From positions 3,534,001-3,598,000 of the forward strand of contig NZ_CP077079.1 of assembly GCF_019139815.1 (NCBI RefSeq): 64,000 nt of DNA. Reading direction: 5' to 3'. Each line of letters starts with the position of its first letter. Within the stretch, counting starts at the first letter, position 1. Positions 1-9,896 of the stretch are shown piece by piece. The translations under genes and the position numbers were made by a program. Source of the stretch: Pseudomonas asgharzadehiana (GTDB taxonomy: Bacteria > Pseudomonadota > Gammaproteobacteria > Pseudomonadales > Pseudomonadaceae). The notes under the pieces are model-generated. The model was not told the DNA's origin, searched no databases, and was given only the letters and a program-made list of their open reading frames with translations.

Positions 1-755
1 ATCAACGCACACAAGGGTTGCTGGTGATGGCGGCACTGTGCGTACAACAGGTGCGCATGTTCGAAAAACGCGCGGCGATTCATCAAGCCGGTCAGCTCGT
101 CGGTTTGGGCCGCACGCGTGGAAATATTGTGGGCACGCTCCATTTGCCGGGTCAGGCGAAAGGCTTTTTCCAGGGCATCGGAGAGTTTGCGTGTAGCGCT
201 GACCACAAACGTGCTGAACACCAACACCGCGATCGCTACCCCCACCTGCATCGAGGACGGCTGGAACAGCAGCCACACCGTACAGGGCAGCAGCACCAGC
301 GCAATCGACAACAGCGTCATGTTGCGATAGGCCGAATAGCACGAGACCGCGCTCACCGACATGCCCACGGTGAACAGCATCACCAGCACTTGGGACAAAC
401 GGTCATCGGCGGGCATCACCGCAAACGCGCCGGCGCCCCAGATACTGGCCGAGAGCGTCAGGGTGATCCAGTAGCGGCGCTCCCAGCGGTCCGGCGTGCG
501 TTCGCTGTTGGGGCAGCGAAACCAGTCCATGAACATCTTGATCCGCAGCATCGACGAGGCCGTCAGCAGCACCAACCAGCCCAGCATGACGGTGTGGTCG
601 AAGCGATCCCAGCACAGCCAGCAGAGCATCGCTGCCGCCAGATAACTGCCGAAAATGGCCGCAAATGACTGCCGAAACAGTTGGTGCAGACGGTCGGTGC
701 GCACCTGCTCTTCTATAAAGCAATCCTGGTCCTGCTCACGCCCAAGGCCATTCAT
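1..755 (-). CDS. Membrane-bound diguanylate cyclase (GGDEF), C-terminus outside window
   Basis: Partial gene; the 3' end lies beyond the left edge. Reading the minus strand from the ATG at 755 gives MNGLGREQDQDC followed by a hydrophobic N-terminal half with several membrane segments (roughly residues 30-160), then a short helical linker and the conserved opening of a GGDEF domain (TDELTGLMNRRAFFE, near residue 215). This is the layout of a membrane-anchored cyclase making c-di-GMP from two GTP. The GGDEF signature itself is not in the window, so activity cannot be judged. The ATG is preceded only by a weak AGGCGA. The gene points away from the glg operon and is separated from it by about 90 bases. 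Confidence 0.8.
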   Translation of the reverse strand, partial: MNGLGREQDQDCFIEEQVRTDRLHQLFRQSFAAIFGSYLAAAMLCWLCWDRFDHTVMLGWLVLLTASSMLRIKMFMDWFRCPNSERTPDRWERRYWITLTLSASIWGAGAFAVMPADDRLSQVLVMLFTVGMSVSAVSCYSAYRNMTLLSIALVLLPCTVWLLFQPSSMQVGVAIAVLVFSTFVVSATRKLSDALEKAFRLTRQMERAHNISTRAAQTDELTGLMNRRAFFEHAHLLYAQCRHHQQPLCAL

Positions 756-845
756 GAAATTCGCCTGATTCGACTGCCGCGACAAAGGTGCCATTGTGGC
801 ACCCTGCCAGCACCGCGGACAACCGAATCCCTCACAGCAGAGCCT

Positions 846-3083
846 TCAACGCGCTTCAGGCCGCAGAATCAATACCCCCAGCGGCGGCAAGTTCAGCGAC
901 AACGACACCGGCTGACCATGGCGCGGCTCGTCCTGGGTGAACACTTCGCCACCGTTGCCGAAATTGGAGCCGGCATAGGTGTCCGCATCACTGTTGATCA
1001 CCTCGCTCCAGCGCCCGGCAAACGGCACACCCACGGCGTAGGCTTCGCGCGGCACCGGGGTGAAGTTGGCCACCACCAGTACCGGCTTGCCGTCCTTGCT
1101 CCAGCGCAGCCAGGCATAGACGCTGTTGATCGCGTCATCGCCGATCAGCCACTGGAAGCCCTGGGGCGCATCGTCCTGTTCGTGCAACGCAGGCTCCTCG
1201 CGGTACAGGCGGTTCAAGTCACCCACCAGTTTTTGCACGCCCTGGTGTTCCTGGTACTGCAACAGGTACCAATCCAGCTGCTGGTCGTGGTTCCACTCAC
1301 GCCACTGGCCGAACTCGCAGCCCATGAACAGCAGCTTCTTGCCGGGGTGCATCCACATGAACGCCAGGTAGGCACGCAGGTTGGCAAACTTCTGCCAGCG
1401 GTCGCCCGGCATCTTGTCGATCAGCGAGTGCTTGCCGTGCACCACTTCATCGTGGGAGATCGGCAGGATAAAGCGCTCGGACCAGGCATAGACCAGGCCG
1501 AAGCTCAGCTCGTTATGGTGATGGGCGCGGTACACCGGGTCGTGCTGGATGTAATGCAGGGAGTCGTGCATCCAGCCCATGTTCCATTTGTAATTGAACC
1601 CCAGGCCGCCCTGTTGGGTGGGCTGGCTCACGCCGGGCCAGGCCGTGGACTCCTCGGCGATCACCAGCGCACCGGGGGCCTCCAGCGCCACGACGTCGTT
1701 CAAGTGCCGCAGAAAATCGATGGCTTCCAGATTCTCGCGCCCGCCATGACGGTTGGGCACCCATTCGCCGGCCTTGCGCGAATAGTCGCGATACAGCATC
1801 GAGGCCACCGCATCAACGCGCAGGCCGTCGACGTGGAAGTGCTTGAGCCAGTGCAACGCCGAAGCCAGCATAAAGCCGTGCACCTCGGTGCGGCCCAGGT
1901 TGTAGATCAGCGTGTCCCAGTCCTGGTGAAAGCCTTCCAGCGGGTTGGCGTATTCGTACAGCGCGGTGCCGTCGAACTGCGCCAGGCCGTGGGTATCGGT
2001 AGGGAAATGCGCCGGCACCCAGTCGAGGATCACGCCGATATCGGCCTGGTGCAGCGCGTTGACGAAATACGCGAAATCTTCCGGCGAGCCAAAACGCGCG
2101 CTCGGGGCAAACTGCGACAACGCTTGATAGCCCCACGAGCCGCCAAACGGGTGCTCCATGATCGGCATCAGTTCGATATGGGTGAAGCCCAGTTGCTGCA
2201 CATAGGGAACAAGCCGTTCGGCCAGCTCGCGCCAGCCATATTGCCGGGCCACTTCACCGGCCTCATCCAGCTCGCACTGCCAGGAACCGACGTGCAATTC
2301 ATAGATCGACAGCGGCGCCGTGGACTTCTGTTTTTCGCCGCGTGACTGCATCCATTCGTGGTCTTGCCAGTCCACCCGCAAAGGCGGCGCGACTTTCGAC
2401 GCGGTGTCCGGCGGCAGCTGGGTGGCCAGCGCCATGGGGTCGGCCTTGAGCGGCAGGATGCCGTTGGCGCCGAGGATCTCGTATTTGTAAGCCGCACCCG
2501 GTTGCAGGCGCGGGATAAAGATTTCCCACACGCCGGAGGGATGGCGCAGGCGCATCGGGTGGCGGCGACCGTCCCAGATATTGAAGTCGCCCACCACCGA
2601 CACGCGCCGCGCATTCGGTGCCCACACGGCAAAACGCACCCCGTCCACACCATCGACGTTAGCCACCTGGGCGCCCAGGCAACTGCTGAGGTCGCGATGG
2701 TTGCCTTCGGCAAACAGGTACAGGTCCATCTCGCCCAGCAGCAACTGACTGAAACTGTACGGGTCTTCGGTGATCTGCTCGCCACCGGCCCACTGGATCT
2801 TCAGCAGGTACGCCTGGCGATGGTTGAAGTGCCCGACAAACAAACCCGGCACCTGGGTGGCATCCAGGCTGCCGATCGGCTCACCACTGTCGCGCGCCAG
2901 TACGTGAACGCTCAGGGCCTCCGGCAGGAACGCGCGGATAAATTGCCCGCCCTGCTCATCATCGTGCGGCCCGAGAATAGAGAACGGGTCATGGTGCTCG
3001 GCGCGCACCAGCGCATCGACGTCCCTGGACGCCGGCATTGCCGTCAGCTTGGGCTGCAGCGGTTCTTTATATGTAAAACTCAT
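846..3083 (-). CDS. glgB: 1,4-alpha-glucan branching enzyme GlgB
   Basis: Introduces alpha-1,6 branches into alpha-glucan; cytoplasmic. The 745-residue product has the normal GlgB layout: N-terminal CBM48 domains (about 20-220), a GH13 barrel with [10 protein letters not shown] (nucleophile Asp) and [10 protein letters not shown] (acid/base Glu), then a C-terminal beta domain. It is the last gene of glgE - treS/maltokinase - glgB. Its ATG overlaps the stop of the preceding gene by four bases (ATGA), so translation is probably coupled. In this pathway GlgB branches the linear chains made by GlgE. Length and motifs are ordinary for the family. Confidence 0.96.
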   Translation of the reverse strand: MSFTYKEPLQPKLTAMPASRDVDALVRAEHHDPFSILGPHDDEQGGQFIRAFLPEALSVHVLARDSGEPIGSLDATQVPGLFVGHFNHRQAYLLKIQWAGGEQITEDPYSFSQLLLGEMDLYLFAEGNHRDLSSCLGAQVANVDGVDGVRFAVWAPNARRVSVVGDFNIWDGRRHPMRLRHPSGVWEIFIPRLQPGAAYKYEILGANGILPLKADPMALATQLPPDTASKVAPPLRVDWQDHEWMQSRGEKQKSTAPLSIYELHVGSWQCELDEAGEVARQYGWRELAERLVPYVQQLGFTHIELMPIMEHPFGGSWGYQALSQFAPSARFGSPEDFAYFVNALHQADIGVILDWVPAHFPTDTHGLAQFDGTALYEYANPLEGFHQDWDTLIYNLGRTEVHGFMLASALHWLKHFHVDGLRVDAVASMLYRDYSRKAGEWVPNRHGGRENLEAIDFLRHLNDVVALEAPGALVIAEESTAWPGVSQPTQQGGLGFNYKWNMGWMHDSLHYIQHDPVYRAHHHNELSFGLVYAWSERFILPISHDEVVHGKHSLIDKMPGDRWQKFANLRAYLAFMWMHPGKKLLFMGCEFGQWREWNHDQQLDWYLLQYQEHQGVQKLVGDLNRLYREEPALHEQDDAPQGFQWLIGDDAINSVYAWLRWSKDGKPVLVVANFTPVPREAYAVGVPFAGRWSEVINSDADTYAGSNFGNGGEVFTQDEPRHGQPVSLSLNLPPLGVLILRPEAR

Positions 3084-6000
3084 GACGTCTCCCCACCGCG
3101 TGCATGCTTGGATTTAGGTAACAACTCGCTCAACAGGTTATGCAGGCCCTGTAACGGCACCGGCAACCAGGTCGGGCGATTTTCCGCCTCGTAGGCCACT
3201 TCGTACGCGGCCTTCTCCAGGCTAAACAACGTCAGCGCGGCGTCCTGGCCTTTGGCATCCTGCCAGTCATGCGCCAGTGTAGACGTAGCCGCCTGATAAG
3301 CCTGGATAAATGCCAGGCGTGCTTCTTTCAGGTAGCGATCAGTCACGCGCTTGCGTGCCTGGTCGGCCTGTTCGGAGTGATCCACGCCCTGCTCATTGAG
3401 GGCCATGGCCGCCGCGTAATCGAACGAGCGCAGTACACCGCTCACGTCTTTGTACGGGCTGTGCTTGCCGCGACGCTCATGCAGCGGCCTGGCCGGCTCG
3501 CCTTCGAAGTCGATCAGGTAAGCATCACCCTTCACCACCAACACCTGGCCCAGATGCAAATCACCGTGAACGCGAATACGCAGCCCGCCCAAAGTGGCCT
3601 TGGCCAACGCCTGGACGTGCTCGCGGATGGCTTTTTTGTGCGCCAACAAATCAGTGACCAACGCCTGATCCGCCGGGTTCAATTGGTTTTGCTGCAGCTT
3701 GAGCAGATGCAGGGCGCGGTCGATCTGGGCACCGACATCCTTGCTCCAGGCTTGGGTGTCCTTGGCGGTCGTGACCTCAGGCTGGAAGTCCTTGTTGGCG
3801 GTTTTCGCCCCGAGCACCAGGTGCATCTCGCCCAGGCGCCGGCCGAGCAGGCCGGCAAAGTCCGCCAGTTCGCCCAGCGCGTTGTAGTGCTGTTCCTGCT
3901 CGGAAATGGCCTCGGCCAGTTCGTCGCGAATCGCGCGTTCGAGGTTGTTCTGGGTCCAGCTCCAGGCGTCGCCCTGGTTGCTCAGGTAGCCCTGGGCGAT
4001 CATCAGCAGGTTGTCTTCGCCATTGCCATCGCGACGGATCACGGCGCCCATCAGCGGCGAGATATTCGGGTAATCGGCGGCGGTCAGGTAGGCGCTCATC
4101 TCCAGCTCCGGGTGTACGCCGGCACTGACCTTGCGGATCAACTTGAGTACCAGGCACTCCCCCACCACCACCGAGCTGTTGGACTGCTCGGCCGACAAAT
4201 AGCGCACCGGCGTTTCGTCGCTCAGTGGCAGCTCGGCCAAGTGGGGCGTGGCCTCAAAGCGCAGGTCGCCGTCGCTGGAATTCAACACCGTGCCGGCTTG
4301 CAGGCCCTGGATCACCGCGCGCACAAAGTGCTCCAGGCTGAAGGCGTCGGTCACCAGCCCTACCTGGCGCGTACGCCGCACGCGGGCCAGGGCCAGTTGT
4401 TGGGGCAAGGCGCTGGTGAACTGGTCTTCAGCCAGGAAACCGAACGGCAACTGGTAACGACTGACCTGCCCGGCGGCGCTCACCTCCAGCTCGCTGAGCA
4501 ACACCGGATGCTGCGGGTCGCCAAACCGTACGCCGTAGACAATGCGGACGCTGTCGATGGCCACGTCCTTGCCGGCAAACCAACGCCGCTTGGGCAGCCA
4601 GGCCGGCAACGACGTTTGCTCAAGGGTGGTGCGGCCAGGTTCTTCAAGCAGTTCTTCCATGCGTTTTTTCAATACCAGAGTGGTGAAATCGGGAATGCTT
4701 TGCGCCGGCTCCACATGCCAGCTGGGCATACGGTTTTCCGCCGCCAGTACAAACCAGTAGAAGCCGTACGGCGCCAGGGTCAGCAGGAAATTCAGTTGGC
4801 CGATCGGTGGGAAGGCGTTACCGCCGAGCATCTCCACCGGCACCATGCCGGCGAACGCCGACAGGTCCAACTCAGCCGCCTGGGCACTGCGGGACACGTT
4901 GGCCACGCACAGGATGATCTCGGTGTGCCCATCCTCGCCGGTGTACTCACGGGTATACGCCAGGATGCGGCGGTTGGTCGGCGAGAGCATTTTCAAGCTG
5001 CCACGGCCGAATGCCTTGGATTGCTTGCGCACCGCCAGCATGCGTCGGTTCCAGTTGAGCAGCGAATGTGGGTCTTGGGTCTGGGTCTCGACGTTGACCG
5101 ACAGGTAGCCGTAGAGCGGGTCCATGATCGGCGGCAGCACCAGGCTGGCCGGGTCGGCGCGGGAGAACCCGCCGTTGCGGTCGATGGACCACTGCATGGG
5201 CGTGCGCACGCCATCACGGTCGCCCAGGTAGATATTGTCGCCCATGCCGATTTCATCGCCGTAATACAGGGTCGGCGTGCCCGGCATCGACAGCAGCAGG
5301 CTGTTGAGCAACTCCACGCGGCGGCGGTCGCGCTCCAGCAAGGGCGCCAGGCGCCGGCGAATCCCCAGGTTGATCCGCGCGCGGCGGTCGGCGGCGTAGT
5401 AATTCCACAGGTAATCGCGCTCTTTGTCGGTGACCATTTCCAGGGTCAGTTCATCGTGGTTGCGCAGGAAAATCGCCCATTGACAGTTAGCGGGGATCTC
5501 CGGCGTTTGCCGCAGGATATCGGTGATCGGGAAGCGATCTTCCTGGGCCAGCGCCATGTACATGCGCGGCATCAGCGGGAAGTGGAAGGCCATGTGGCAT
5601 TCGTCGCCGTCGTCGCCCTTGCGATCGCCGAAATACAGCTGTGTGTCTTCGGGCCACTGGTTGGCTTCGGCGAGCAGCATGCGGTCCGGGTAATTGGCGT
5701 CGATCTCGGCACGGATCTGCTTGAGCACGTCGTGGGTTTCGGCCAGGTTTTCGTTGTTGGTGCCGTCGCGCTCGATCAGGTACGGAATGGCGTCCAGGCG
5801 CAGGCCGTCAATGCCCATGTCCAACCAGTAGCGCATCACCGACAGCACGGCCTTCATGACTTGCGGGTTATCGAAATTGAGGTCGGGCTGGTGGGAATAG
5901 AAACGGTGCCAGAAGTACTGGCCGGCGACCGGGTCCCAGGTCCAGTTGGACTTTTCGGTATCGAGGAAGATGATGCGGGTGCCGTCGTATTTCTGGTCGT

Positions 6001-6427
6001 CATCGGACCACACGTAGAAGTCCCGCGCGGCCGAGCCGGGCTTGGCCTTGCGCGCGCGCTGGAACCAGGGGTGCTGGTCGGACGTGTGGTTGATCACCAG
6101 CTCGGTGATCACCCGCAGCCCGCGTTTGTGGGCTTCGGCAATAAAGCGCTTGGCATCGGCGAGGGTCCCGTAGTCGCTGTGCACGCCGCGATATTCGGCA
6201 ATGTCGTAGCCGTCATCGCGACGGGGCGAGGGGTAGAACGGCAGCAGCCAGATGGTGTTCACGCCCAGGTCGGCGATGTAGTCGAGCTTGGCGATCAGGC
6301 CGGGAAAGTCGCCGATGCCGTCGTTGTTGGAGTCGAAATAGGATTTGACGTGAACCTGGTAGATCACCGCGTCCTTGTACCAGAGCGGGTCTTTGATAAA
6401 GGTGGCAGCCTTGGGTTTCTTCGCCAT
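3080..6427 (-). CDS. treS: Trehalose synthase-maltokinase fusion (TreS-Pep2)
   Basis: Bifunctional 1115-residue protein. Residues 1 to about 545 are a GH13 trehalose synthase ([30 protein letters not shown] with the nucleophile Asp, DEIGMGDN). The remainder is a maltokinase with a kinase-like end ([25 protein letters not shown]). TreS interconverts trehalose and maltose; the kinase makes maltose 1-phosphate for GlgE. The start at [10 protein letters not shown] is chosen because AGGAGTTTCCA precedes it; an open frame extends 76 codons further upstream through a REP sequence into glgE and is unlikely to be translated. The fusion is common in pseudomonads. It lies between glgE (83-base gap) and glgB (4-base overlap). 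Confidence 0.95.
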   Translation of the reverse strand: MAKKPKAATFIKDPLWYKDAVIYQVHVKSYFDSNNDGIGDFPGLIAKLDYIADLGVNTIWLLPFYPSPRRDDGYDIAEYRGVHSDYGTLADAKRFIAEAHKRGLRVITELVINHTSDQHPWFQRARKAKPGSAARDFYVWSDDDQKYDGTRIIFLDTEKSNWTWDPVAGQYFWHRFYSHQPDLNFDNPQVMKAVLSVMRYWLDMGIDGLRLDAIPYLIERDGTNNENLAETHDVLKQIRAEIDANYPDRMLLAEANQWPEDTQLYFGDRKGDDGDECHMAFHFPLMPRMYMALAQEDRFPITDILRQTPEIPANCQWAIFLRNHDELTLEMVTDKERDYLWNYYAADRRARINLGIRRRLAPLLERDRRRVELLNSLLLSMPGTPTLYYGDEIGMGDNIYLGDRDGVRTPMQWSIDRNGGFSRADPASLVLPPIMDPLYGYLSVNVETQTQDPHSLLNWNRRMLAVRKQSKAFGRGSLKMLSPTNRRILAYTREYTGEDGHTEIILCVANVSRSAQAAELDLSAFAGMVPVEMLGGNAFPPIGQLNFLLTLAPYGFYWFVLAAENRMPSWHVEPAQSIPDFTTLVLKKRMEELLEEPGRTTLEQTSLPAWLPKRRWFAGKDVAIDSVRIVYGVRFGDPQHPVLLSELEVSAAGQVSRYQLPFGFLAEDQFTSALPQQLALARVRRTRQVGLVTDAFSLEHFVRAVIQGLQAGTVLNSSDGDLRFEATPHLAELPLSDETPVRYLSAEQSNSSVVVGECLVLKLIRKVSAGVHPELEMSAYLTAADYPNISPLMGAVIRRDGNGEDNLLMIAQGYLSNQGDAWSWTQNNLERAIRDELAEAISEQEQHYNALGELADFAGLLGRRLGEMHLVLGAKTANKDFQPEVTTAKDTQAWSKDVGAQIDRALHLLKLQQNQLNPADQALVTDLLAHKKAIREHVQALAKATLGGLRIRVHGDLHLGQVLVVKGDAYLIDFEGEPARPLHERRGKHSPYKDVSGVLRSFDYAAAMALNEQGVDHSEQADQARKRVTDRYLKEARLAFIQAYQAATSTLAHDWQDAKGQDAALTLFSLEKAAYEVAYEAENRPTWLPVPLQGLHNLLSELLPKSKHARGGETS

Positions 6428-6464
6428 TGGAAACTCCTGAAATTCAGCAGGCAGAATGCAGTCA

Positions 6465-6494
6465 ATGTGGGAAGGGGCTTGCTCCCGCCCACAT
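6465..6494. repeat. REP sequence in the glgE-treS gap
   Basis: ATGTGGG and CCCACAT ends flank an inner GGGGCTTGCTCCC core, matching the REP consensus seen at several other places in this window. It fills most of the 83-base gap between glgE and treS, so it will form a hairpin in the polycistronic mRNA and may affect stability of the glgE segment. Confidence 0.8.
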
Positions 6495-6510
6495 GTGATG
6501 TGCGCAAGAC

Positions 6511-8499
6511 TCAGGAAGCAGTGATGCGCCAAACCCCAAACGGCATTTTCGGCTCCAGCCGCGTCCACTGGGTCTTGCCATACCACGTCCAGCGATGGCC
6601 GTTCATCAGGTCCTCGCCCTGGGTCTGGGCATCGTCCGGCAGGCCCATCTCCCACAGCGGCAGTTCAAAATGCGCCTCCTGGGCATTGAACGGGTCCAGG
6701 TTGACCGCCACCAGGATGAAGTTGCTGCCGTCCTCGCTGCGCTTGCCGAAGTACAGGATGTTGTCGTTCCACGCGTTGTACAGCTTGAGCCCCAGGTGCG
6801 TGTGCAATGCCGGGTTCTGCCGGCGGATGCGGTTGAGCTGGGCGATTTCGGCAATGATGTTGCCCGGCGCGGCGAAGTCCCGTGGGCGGATCTCGTATTT
6901 CTCCGAGTCCAGGTATTCCTCTTTGCCCGGTACCGGCGCGGCTTCGCACAATTCGAACCCTGAATACATGCCCCACAGGCCCGAGCCCAGGGTGGCCAGC
7001 GCGGCGCGGATCAAAAAGCCCGCGCGCCCGGACTCGTGCAGGAAGCCGGGGTTGATATCCGGTGTATTGACGAAGAAGTTCGGGCGGTAGCACTCACGCC
7101 ACGGCGACTGGTTCAACTGGGTGAAATACTCGCTCAACTCAGCCTTGGTGTTGCGCCAGGTGAAATAGGTGTAGCTCTGGGAATAACCGACCTTGCCCAG
7201 ACGCGCCATCATCGCCGGGGTGGTGAAGGCCTCGGCGAGGAAGATCACCTCCGGGTGCTTGGCGCGCACGTCGCTGATCAACCATTGCCAGAACGGCAGC
7301 GGCTTGGTGTGAGGGTTGTCGACGCGAAAGGTCTTCACGCCCTCTTCCACCCAGCCCACCACGATGTCGCGCAGTTCTGTCCATAAGCCCGGAATGGCAT
7401 CGGCCGCGTAGAAATCGACGTTGACGATGTCCTGATACTTCTTGGGTGGGTTTTCCGCGTATTTGATCGTGCCGTCCGGACGCCAGTTGAACCAGCCCGG
7501 GTGCTGCTTGAGCCATGGATGGTCCTGGGAGCACTGGATGGCGAAGTCCAGGGCGATTTCCAGGCCATGCTCGGCGGCGGCTTTGACCAGTCGACGGAAG
7601 TCTTCGCGGCTGCCCAGTTGCGGGTGGATGGCCTCGTGGCCGCCCTCCTCGCTGCCAATCGCGTAAGGGCTGCCGGGATCGTCGGGGCCTGCGGTCAGCG
7701 CGTTGTTCTTGCCCTTGCGATGGCTGCGGCCGATGGGGTGGATCGGCGGGAAGTACAGCACGTCAAAGCCCATGTCGTGGATCATCGGCAGGCGCGCATG
7801 CACATCGTTGAAGGTGCCGTGGCGCGCGGGATCGTCGGTGATCGAGCGCGGAAACAGCTCGTACCAGCTGGCGAATTGCGCGCGTTCGCGCTCCACATCC
7901 ACCGGGTACAGGGTGCTGACACTCAAGTAAGCGCGGTGGTCGGCCTGGGTCATCAGGTGTGCACTGTCTTCGTGCAGGAACAGCGCGACCTGCTCGGTTT
8001 CCAGCAGGCCGGAGAGTTCATGGTGCAGCAACATCAGGCGGTCGCGCAGTTCATTGTCACTGCGCTCGGCGGCCTGCAATACCAGGCTGCGGCCTTCCTG
8101 CAACTCCAGGCTGACCGGCACGCCGGCCTCATGCTTTTTGCGCAGTTCATAGCAAAAGCTGGCGAAGGTATCGATCCAGGCTTCGATGCAATACTCGTGC
8201 GGCCCAACGGCGGTGACGGTAAACGCGCCCTCCCAGCCATTGTTACCCACGTCAGTCATCACCACGCTGTGCCAGCTCTCGTCCTTGAGCGCACGCCAGC
8301 GGACCAGTACGGCGAGCTTGTCGTGGCCGTCGGCGAACACCTTGCTGGTGACGTTGACCCGTTGGCCAACCACGGCCTTGACGGCAAATTCGCCGCCGTC
8401 GATCACCGGCATGGTGCTTTCGATTGCGATCCTGGGCAGCAACAGCGCCTGGGACAGCGGTAACAAGGCGTCGTCTGGAACCTGTGTTTCAGCAGTCAT
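6511..8499 (-). CDS. glgE: Alpha-1,4-glucan:maltose-1-phosphate maltosyltransferase GlgE
   Basis: Transfers maltosyl units from maltose 1-phosphate to the end of an alpha-1,4-glucan. The 662-residue product has an N-terminal domain (1 to about 200) and a GH13-type catalytic domain with YFPPIHPIGRSHRKGKNN, then FRVDNPHTKP (nucleophile Asp near residue 393) and FLAEAF (Glu), which are diagnostic for GlgE rather than for an ordinary amylase. The ATG has AAGGGGAAG upstream. It is the first gene of the operon, followed by the kinase that makes its substrate. Such clusters are usually linked to osmotic or desiccation tolerance in pseudomonads; no promoter is clear in the 200 bases upstream. Confidence 0.95.
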   Translation of the reverse strand: MTAETQVPDDALLPLSQALLLPRIAIESTMPVIDGGEFAVKAVVGQRVNVTSKVFADGHDKLAVLVRWRALKDESWHSVVMTDVGNNGWEGAFTVTAVGPHEYCIEAWIDTFASFCYELRKKHEAGVPVSLELQEGRSLVLQAAERSDNELRDRLMLLHHELSGLLETEQVALFLHEDSAHLMTQADHRAYLSVSTLYPVDVERERAQFASWYELFPRSITDDPARHGTFNDVHARLPMIHDMGFDVLYFPPIHPIGRSHRKGKNNALTAGPDDPGSPYAIGSEEGGHEAIHPQLGSREDFRRLVKAAAEHGLEIALDFAIQCSQDHPWLKQHPGWFNWRPDGTIKYAENPPKKYQDIVNVDFYAADAIPGLWTELRDIVVGWVEEGVKTFRVDNPHTKPLPFWQWLISDVRAKHPEVIFLAEAFTTPAMMARLGKVGYSQSYTYFTWRNTKAELSEYFTQLNQSPWRECYRPNFFVNTPDINPGFLHESGRAGFLIRAALATLGSGLWGMYSGFELCEAAPVPGKEEYLDSEKYEIRPRDFAAPGNIIAEIAQLNRIRRQNPALHTHLGLKLYNAWNDNILYFGKRSEDGSNFILVAVNLDPFNAQEAHFELPLWEMGLPDDAQTQGEDLMNGHRWTWYGKTQWTRLEPKMPFGVWRITAS

Positions 8500-8702
8500 C
8501 GAGCATCTTCCCCTTACGCCCTATGGACGCTCTTTGCTTGATCCGAATTGTTCAACCGGCCGCGTTTTCCCTGAACGGGCCGCTATAGGTCCGAGCGCGA
8601 GCGCCAGTCAAAAGTTCAGGTGAATGTGCCGCCACTGAGCGGGAATCAAACCTGCCCCGTGGTTGTCCACCGCTAGAGCAAAGCACAAAGGAGGCCACAC
8701 CG

Positions 8703-8879
8703 ATGAATATCCCGATCCCGGCTGAGACGCCTGACCCGAATATCGATAACCCGACACTGCCGCCCACCGAACCCGAGCCGATCCCCGAGAAAGAACCTCC
8801 GGAAAACCCGTCGCCACCGGTGCAAGAGCCGCCGACGACCATGCCGCCAGTGATCGTCAGTCCTTGTCCAGCCGCTTGA
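8703..8879 (+). CDS. Small proline/glutamate-rich protein
   Basis: A 58-codon ORF starting MNIPIPAETPDPNID and ending VIVSPCPAA. It is very rich in Pro, Glu and Thr with PTEP/PEPIPEKEPPENP runs and is probably disordered. An excellent Shine-Dalgarno sequence (AAAGGAGG, 9 bases before the ATG) supports real translation. No signal peptide or membrane segment. Its last 23 bases overlap the 3' end of the mgtC-like gene on the other strand. Similar short Pro-rich ORFs occur in Pseudomonas genomes without assigned function; none is proposed here. Confidence 0.7.
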   Translation: MNIPIPAETPDPNIDNPTLPPTEPEPIPEKEPPENPSPPVQEPPTTMPPVIVSPCPAA

Positions 8880-9357
8880 CGATCATCGGCATCACGCTGA
8901 ACACCGCAAGCGCCAACAAGGTGCTGAGCACCGCCGTCGATTCACGGCCCAACCCCGCCGCCACACCAATGGCGGCGGTCATCCATAAGCCGGCGGCAGT
9001 GGTCAGCCCCTTTACGTGTTGACCTTCTTCATCTTCCTTGCCTTTAAGAATGGTGCCAGCGCCCAGAAAGCCGATCCCGGCAATCACCCCCTGTACGACT
9101 CGGCTCATGGCATCCGCCTGGTTGCCCGACATCTGCGGCACCATCACAAACAATGCGGCGCCCATTGCCACCAGCATATGGGTGCGCACGCCGGCGGCCT
9201 TGCCCTTGTGCTCGCGTTCAAAGCCAAGAATGCCACCCAGCAAGGCGGCGATCAGCAAGCGTACGGTGATTTGCGTGAGCTGCCGGGCGTCGCCAAGGTC
9301 GGCAAATTCGGCCTGCAGCGTCAGCCACACTTCATGCCACCAAGCGTCCATCAGCAT
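8857..9357 (-). CDS. MgtC/SapB family membrane protein
   Basis: 166-residue inner-membrane protein. After a short N-terminal stretch comes LIAALLGGILGFEREHKGKAAGVRTHMLVAMGA cut here into the two MgtC hallmarks GFEREHKGKAAGVRTH and GIGFLGAGTILK, spread over about four membrane segments. MgtC-type proteins act in adaptation to low magnesium and in modulating membrane ATP synthase; the short form without a C-terminal ACT-like domain is widespread and less well defined. It converges with the small proline-rich ORF. No riboswitch or magnesium-sensing leader is recognisable upstream. Confidence 0.88.
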   Translation of the reverse strand: MLMDAWWHEVWLTLQAEFADLGDARQLTQITVRLLIAALLGGILGFEREHKGKAAGVRTHMLVAMGAALFVMVPQMSGNQADAMSRVVQGVIAGIGFLGAGTILKGKEDEEGQHVKGLTTAAGLWMTAAIGVAAGLGRESTAVLSTLLALAVFSVMPMIVKRLDKD

Positions 9358-9472
9358 CGTCCTTTGTCATTGTTGGTAAAGCATGGACAGCCGCGACCGC
9401 CAGTCAGTTGCCTGGAACACCCGGCCCTGGGCGGGGGCCTAAGCATCACCACCCCATGAAAAGGAGATCACC

Positions 9473-9712
9473 ATGCCCGTACGTATCGAAAATCAAACGT
9501 GCTATTTCACGGTCAACGACGACGGCCAGGAACAGCGCCTGCCGGCGACCGCGGTGACGGTGAATACGGACATCGCCAAGGCCATGTCCTATGTCGACGT
9601 GAACGGTGACAAGGTTTACATCACTGAGCAGCAAGCCGATGCCCTGACAGTGGCCGGTGCCACCGATGGGCGCCGGCATAAGAAAGCCACCGAGCCTGGT
9701 TCGGCGATTTAG
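9473..9712 (+). CDS. DUF3203 family protein
   Basis: 79-residue cytoplasmic protein (MPVRIENQTCYFTVNDDGQ...), with no signal peptide. It resembles the Pseudomonas-restricted DUF3203 family in length and in the repeated VNxD and TAVTVNTDIAKAMSYVD stretch. AAAAGGAG precedes the ATG at good spacing. Function unknown. It stands alone between the divergent mgtC-like gene and ccoG. Confidence 0.7.
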   Translation: MPVRIENQTCYFTVNDDGQEQRLPATAVTVNTDIAKAMSYVDVNGDKVYITEQQADALTVAGATDGRRHKKATEPGSAI

Positions 9713-9829
9713 CTGACCTGTATCAGCCTATGTTCACTATTGCTGTACCGCAGGCGGCCTGGGGTGCAGCAAGTTGTCACAGAGGGTGCCCACCGGCGCA
9801 TCTGATCCGCTTTTAATCGCCATACCTGA

Positions 9830-9848
9830 GTCTGTTCTGCAAACAGAC
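9830..9848. promoter_or_regulatory. Inverted repeat upstream of ccoG
   Basis: GTCTGTT-ctgca-AACAGAC, perfect 7-base arms around a 5-base spacer, about 50-65 bases before the ccoG ATG. It could be an operator; the cognate regulator is unknown. Confidence 0.4.
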
Positions 9849-9896
9849 CGGCGCTCATAGTTGATTGGCCTGATGGAGGCTGATGAGCGAACGACC

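Noticed and set aside
3269..7090. A 1273-codon open frame on the plus strand opposite treS and glgE
   Set aside because: It is the complementary frame of two clearly identified genes; its composition (His/Gln/Ala/Val-rich, no motifs) is typical of antisense frames in GC-rich DNA.
9861..9880. ANR/FNR box upstream of ccoG (TTGATTGGCCTGAT)
   Set aside because: Only the left half TTGAT matches; the right half CTGAT is not ATCAA and it overlaps the start region.
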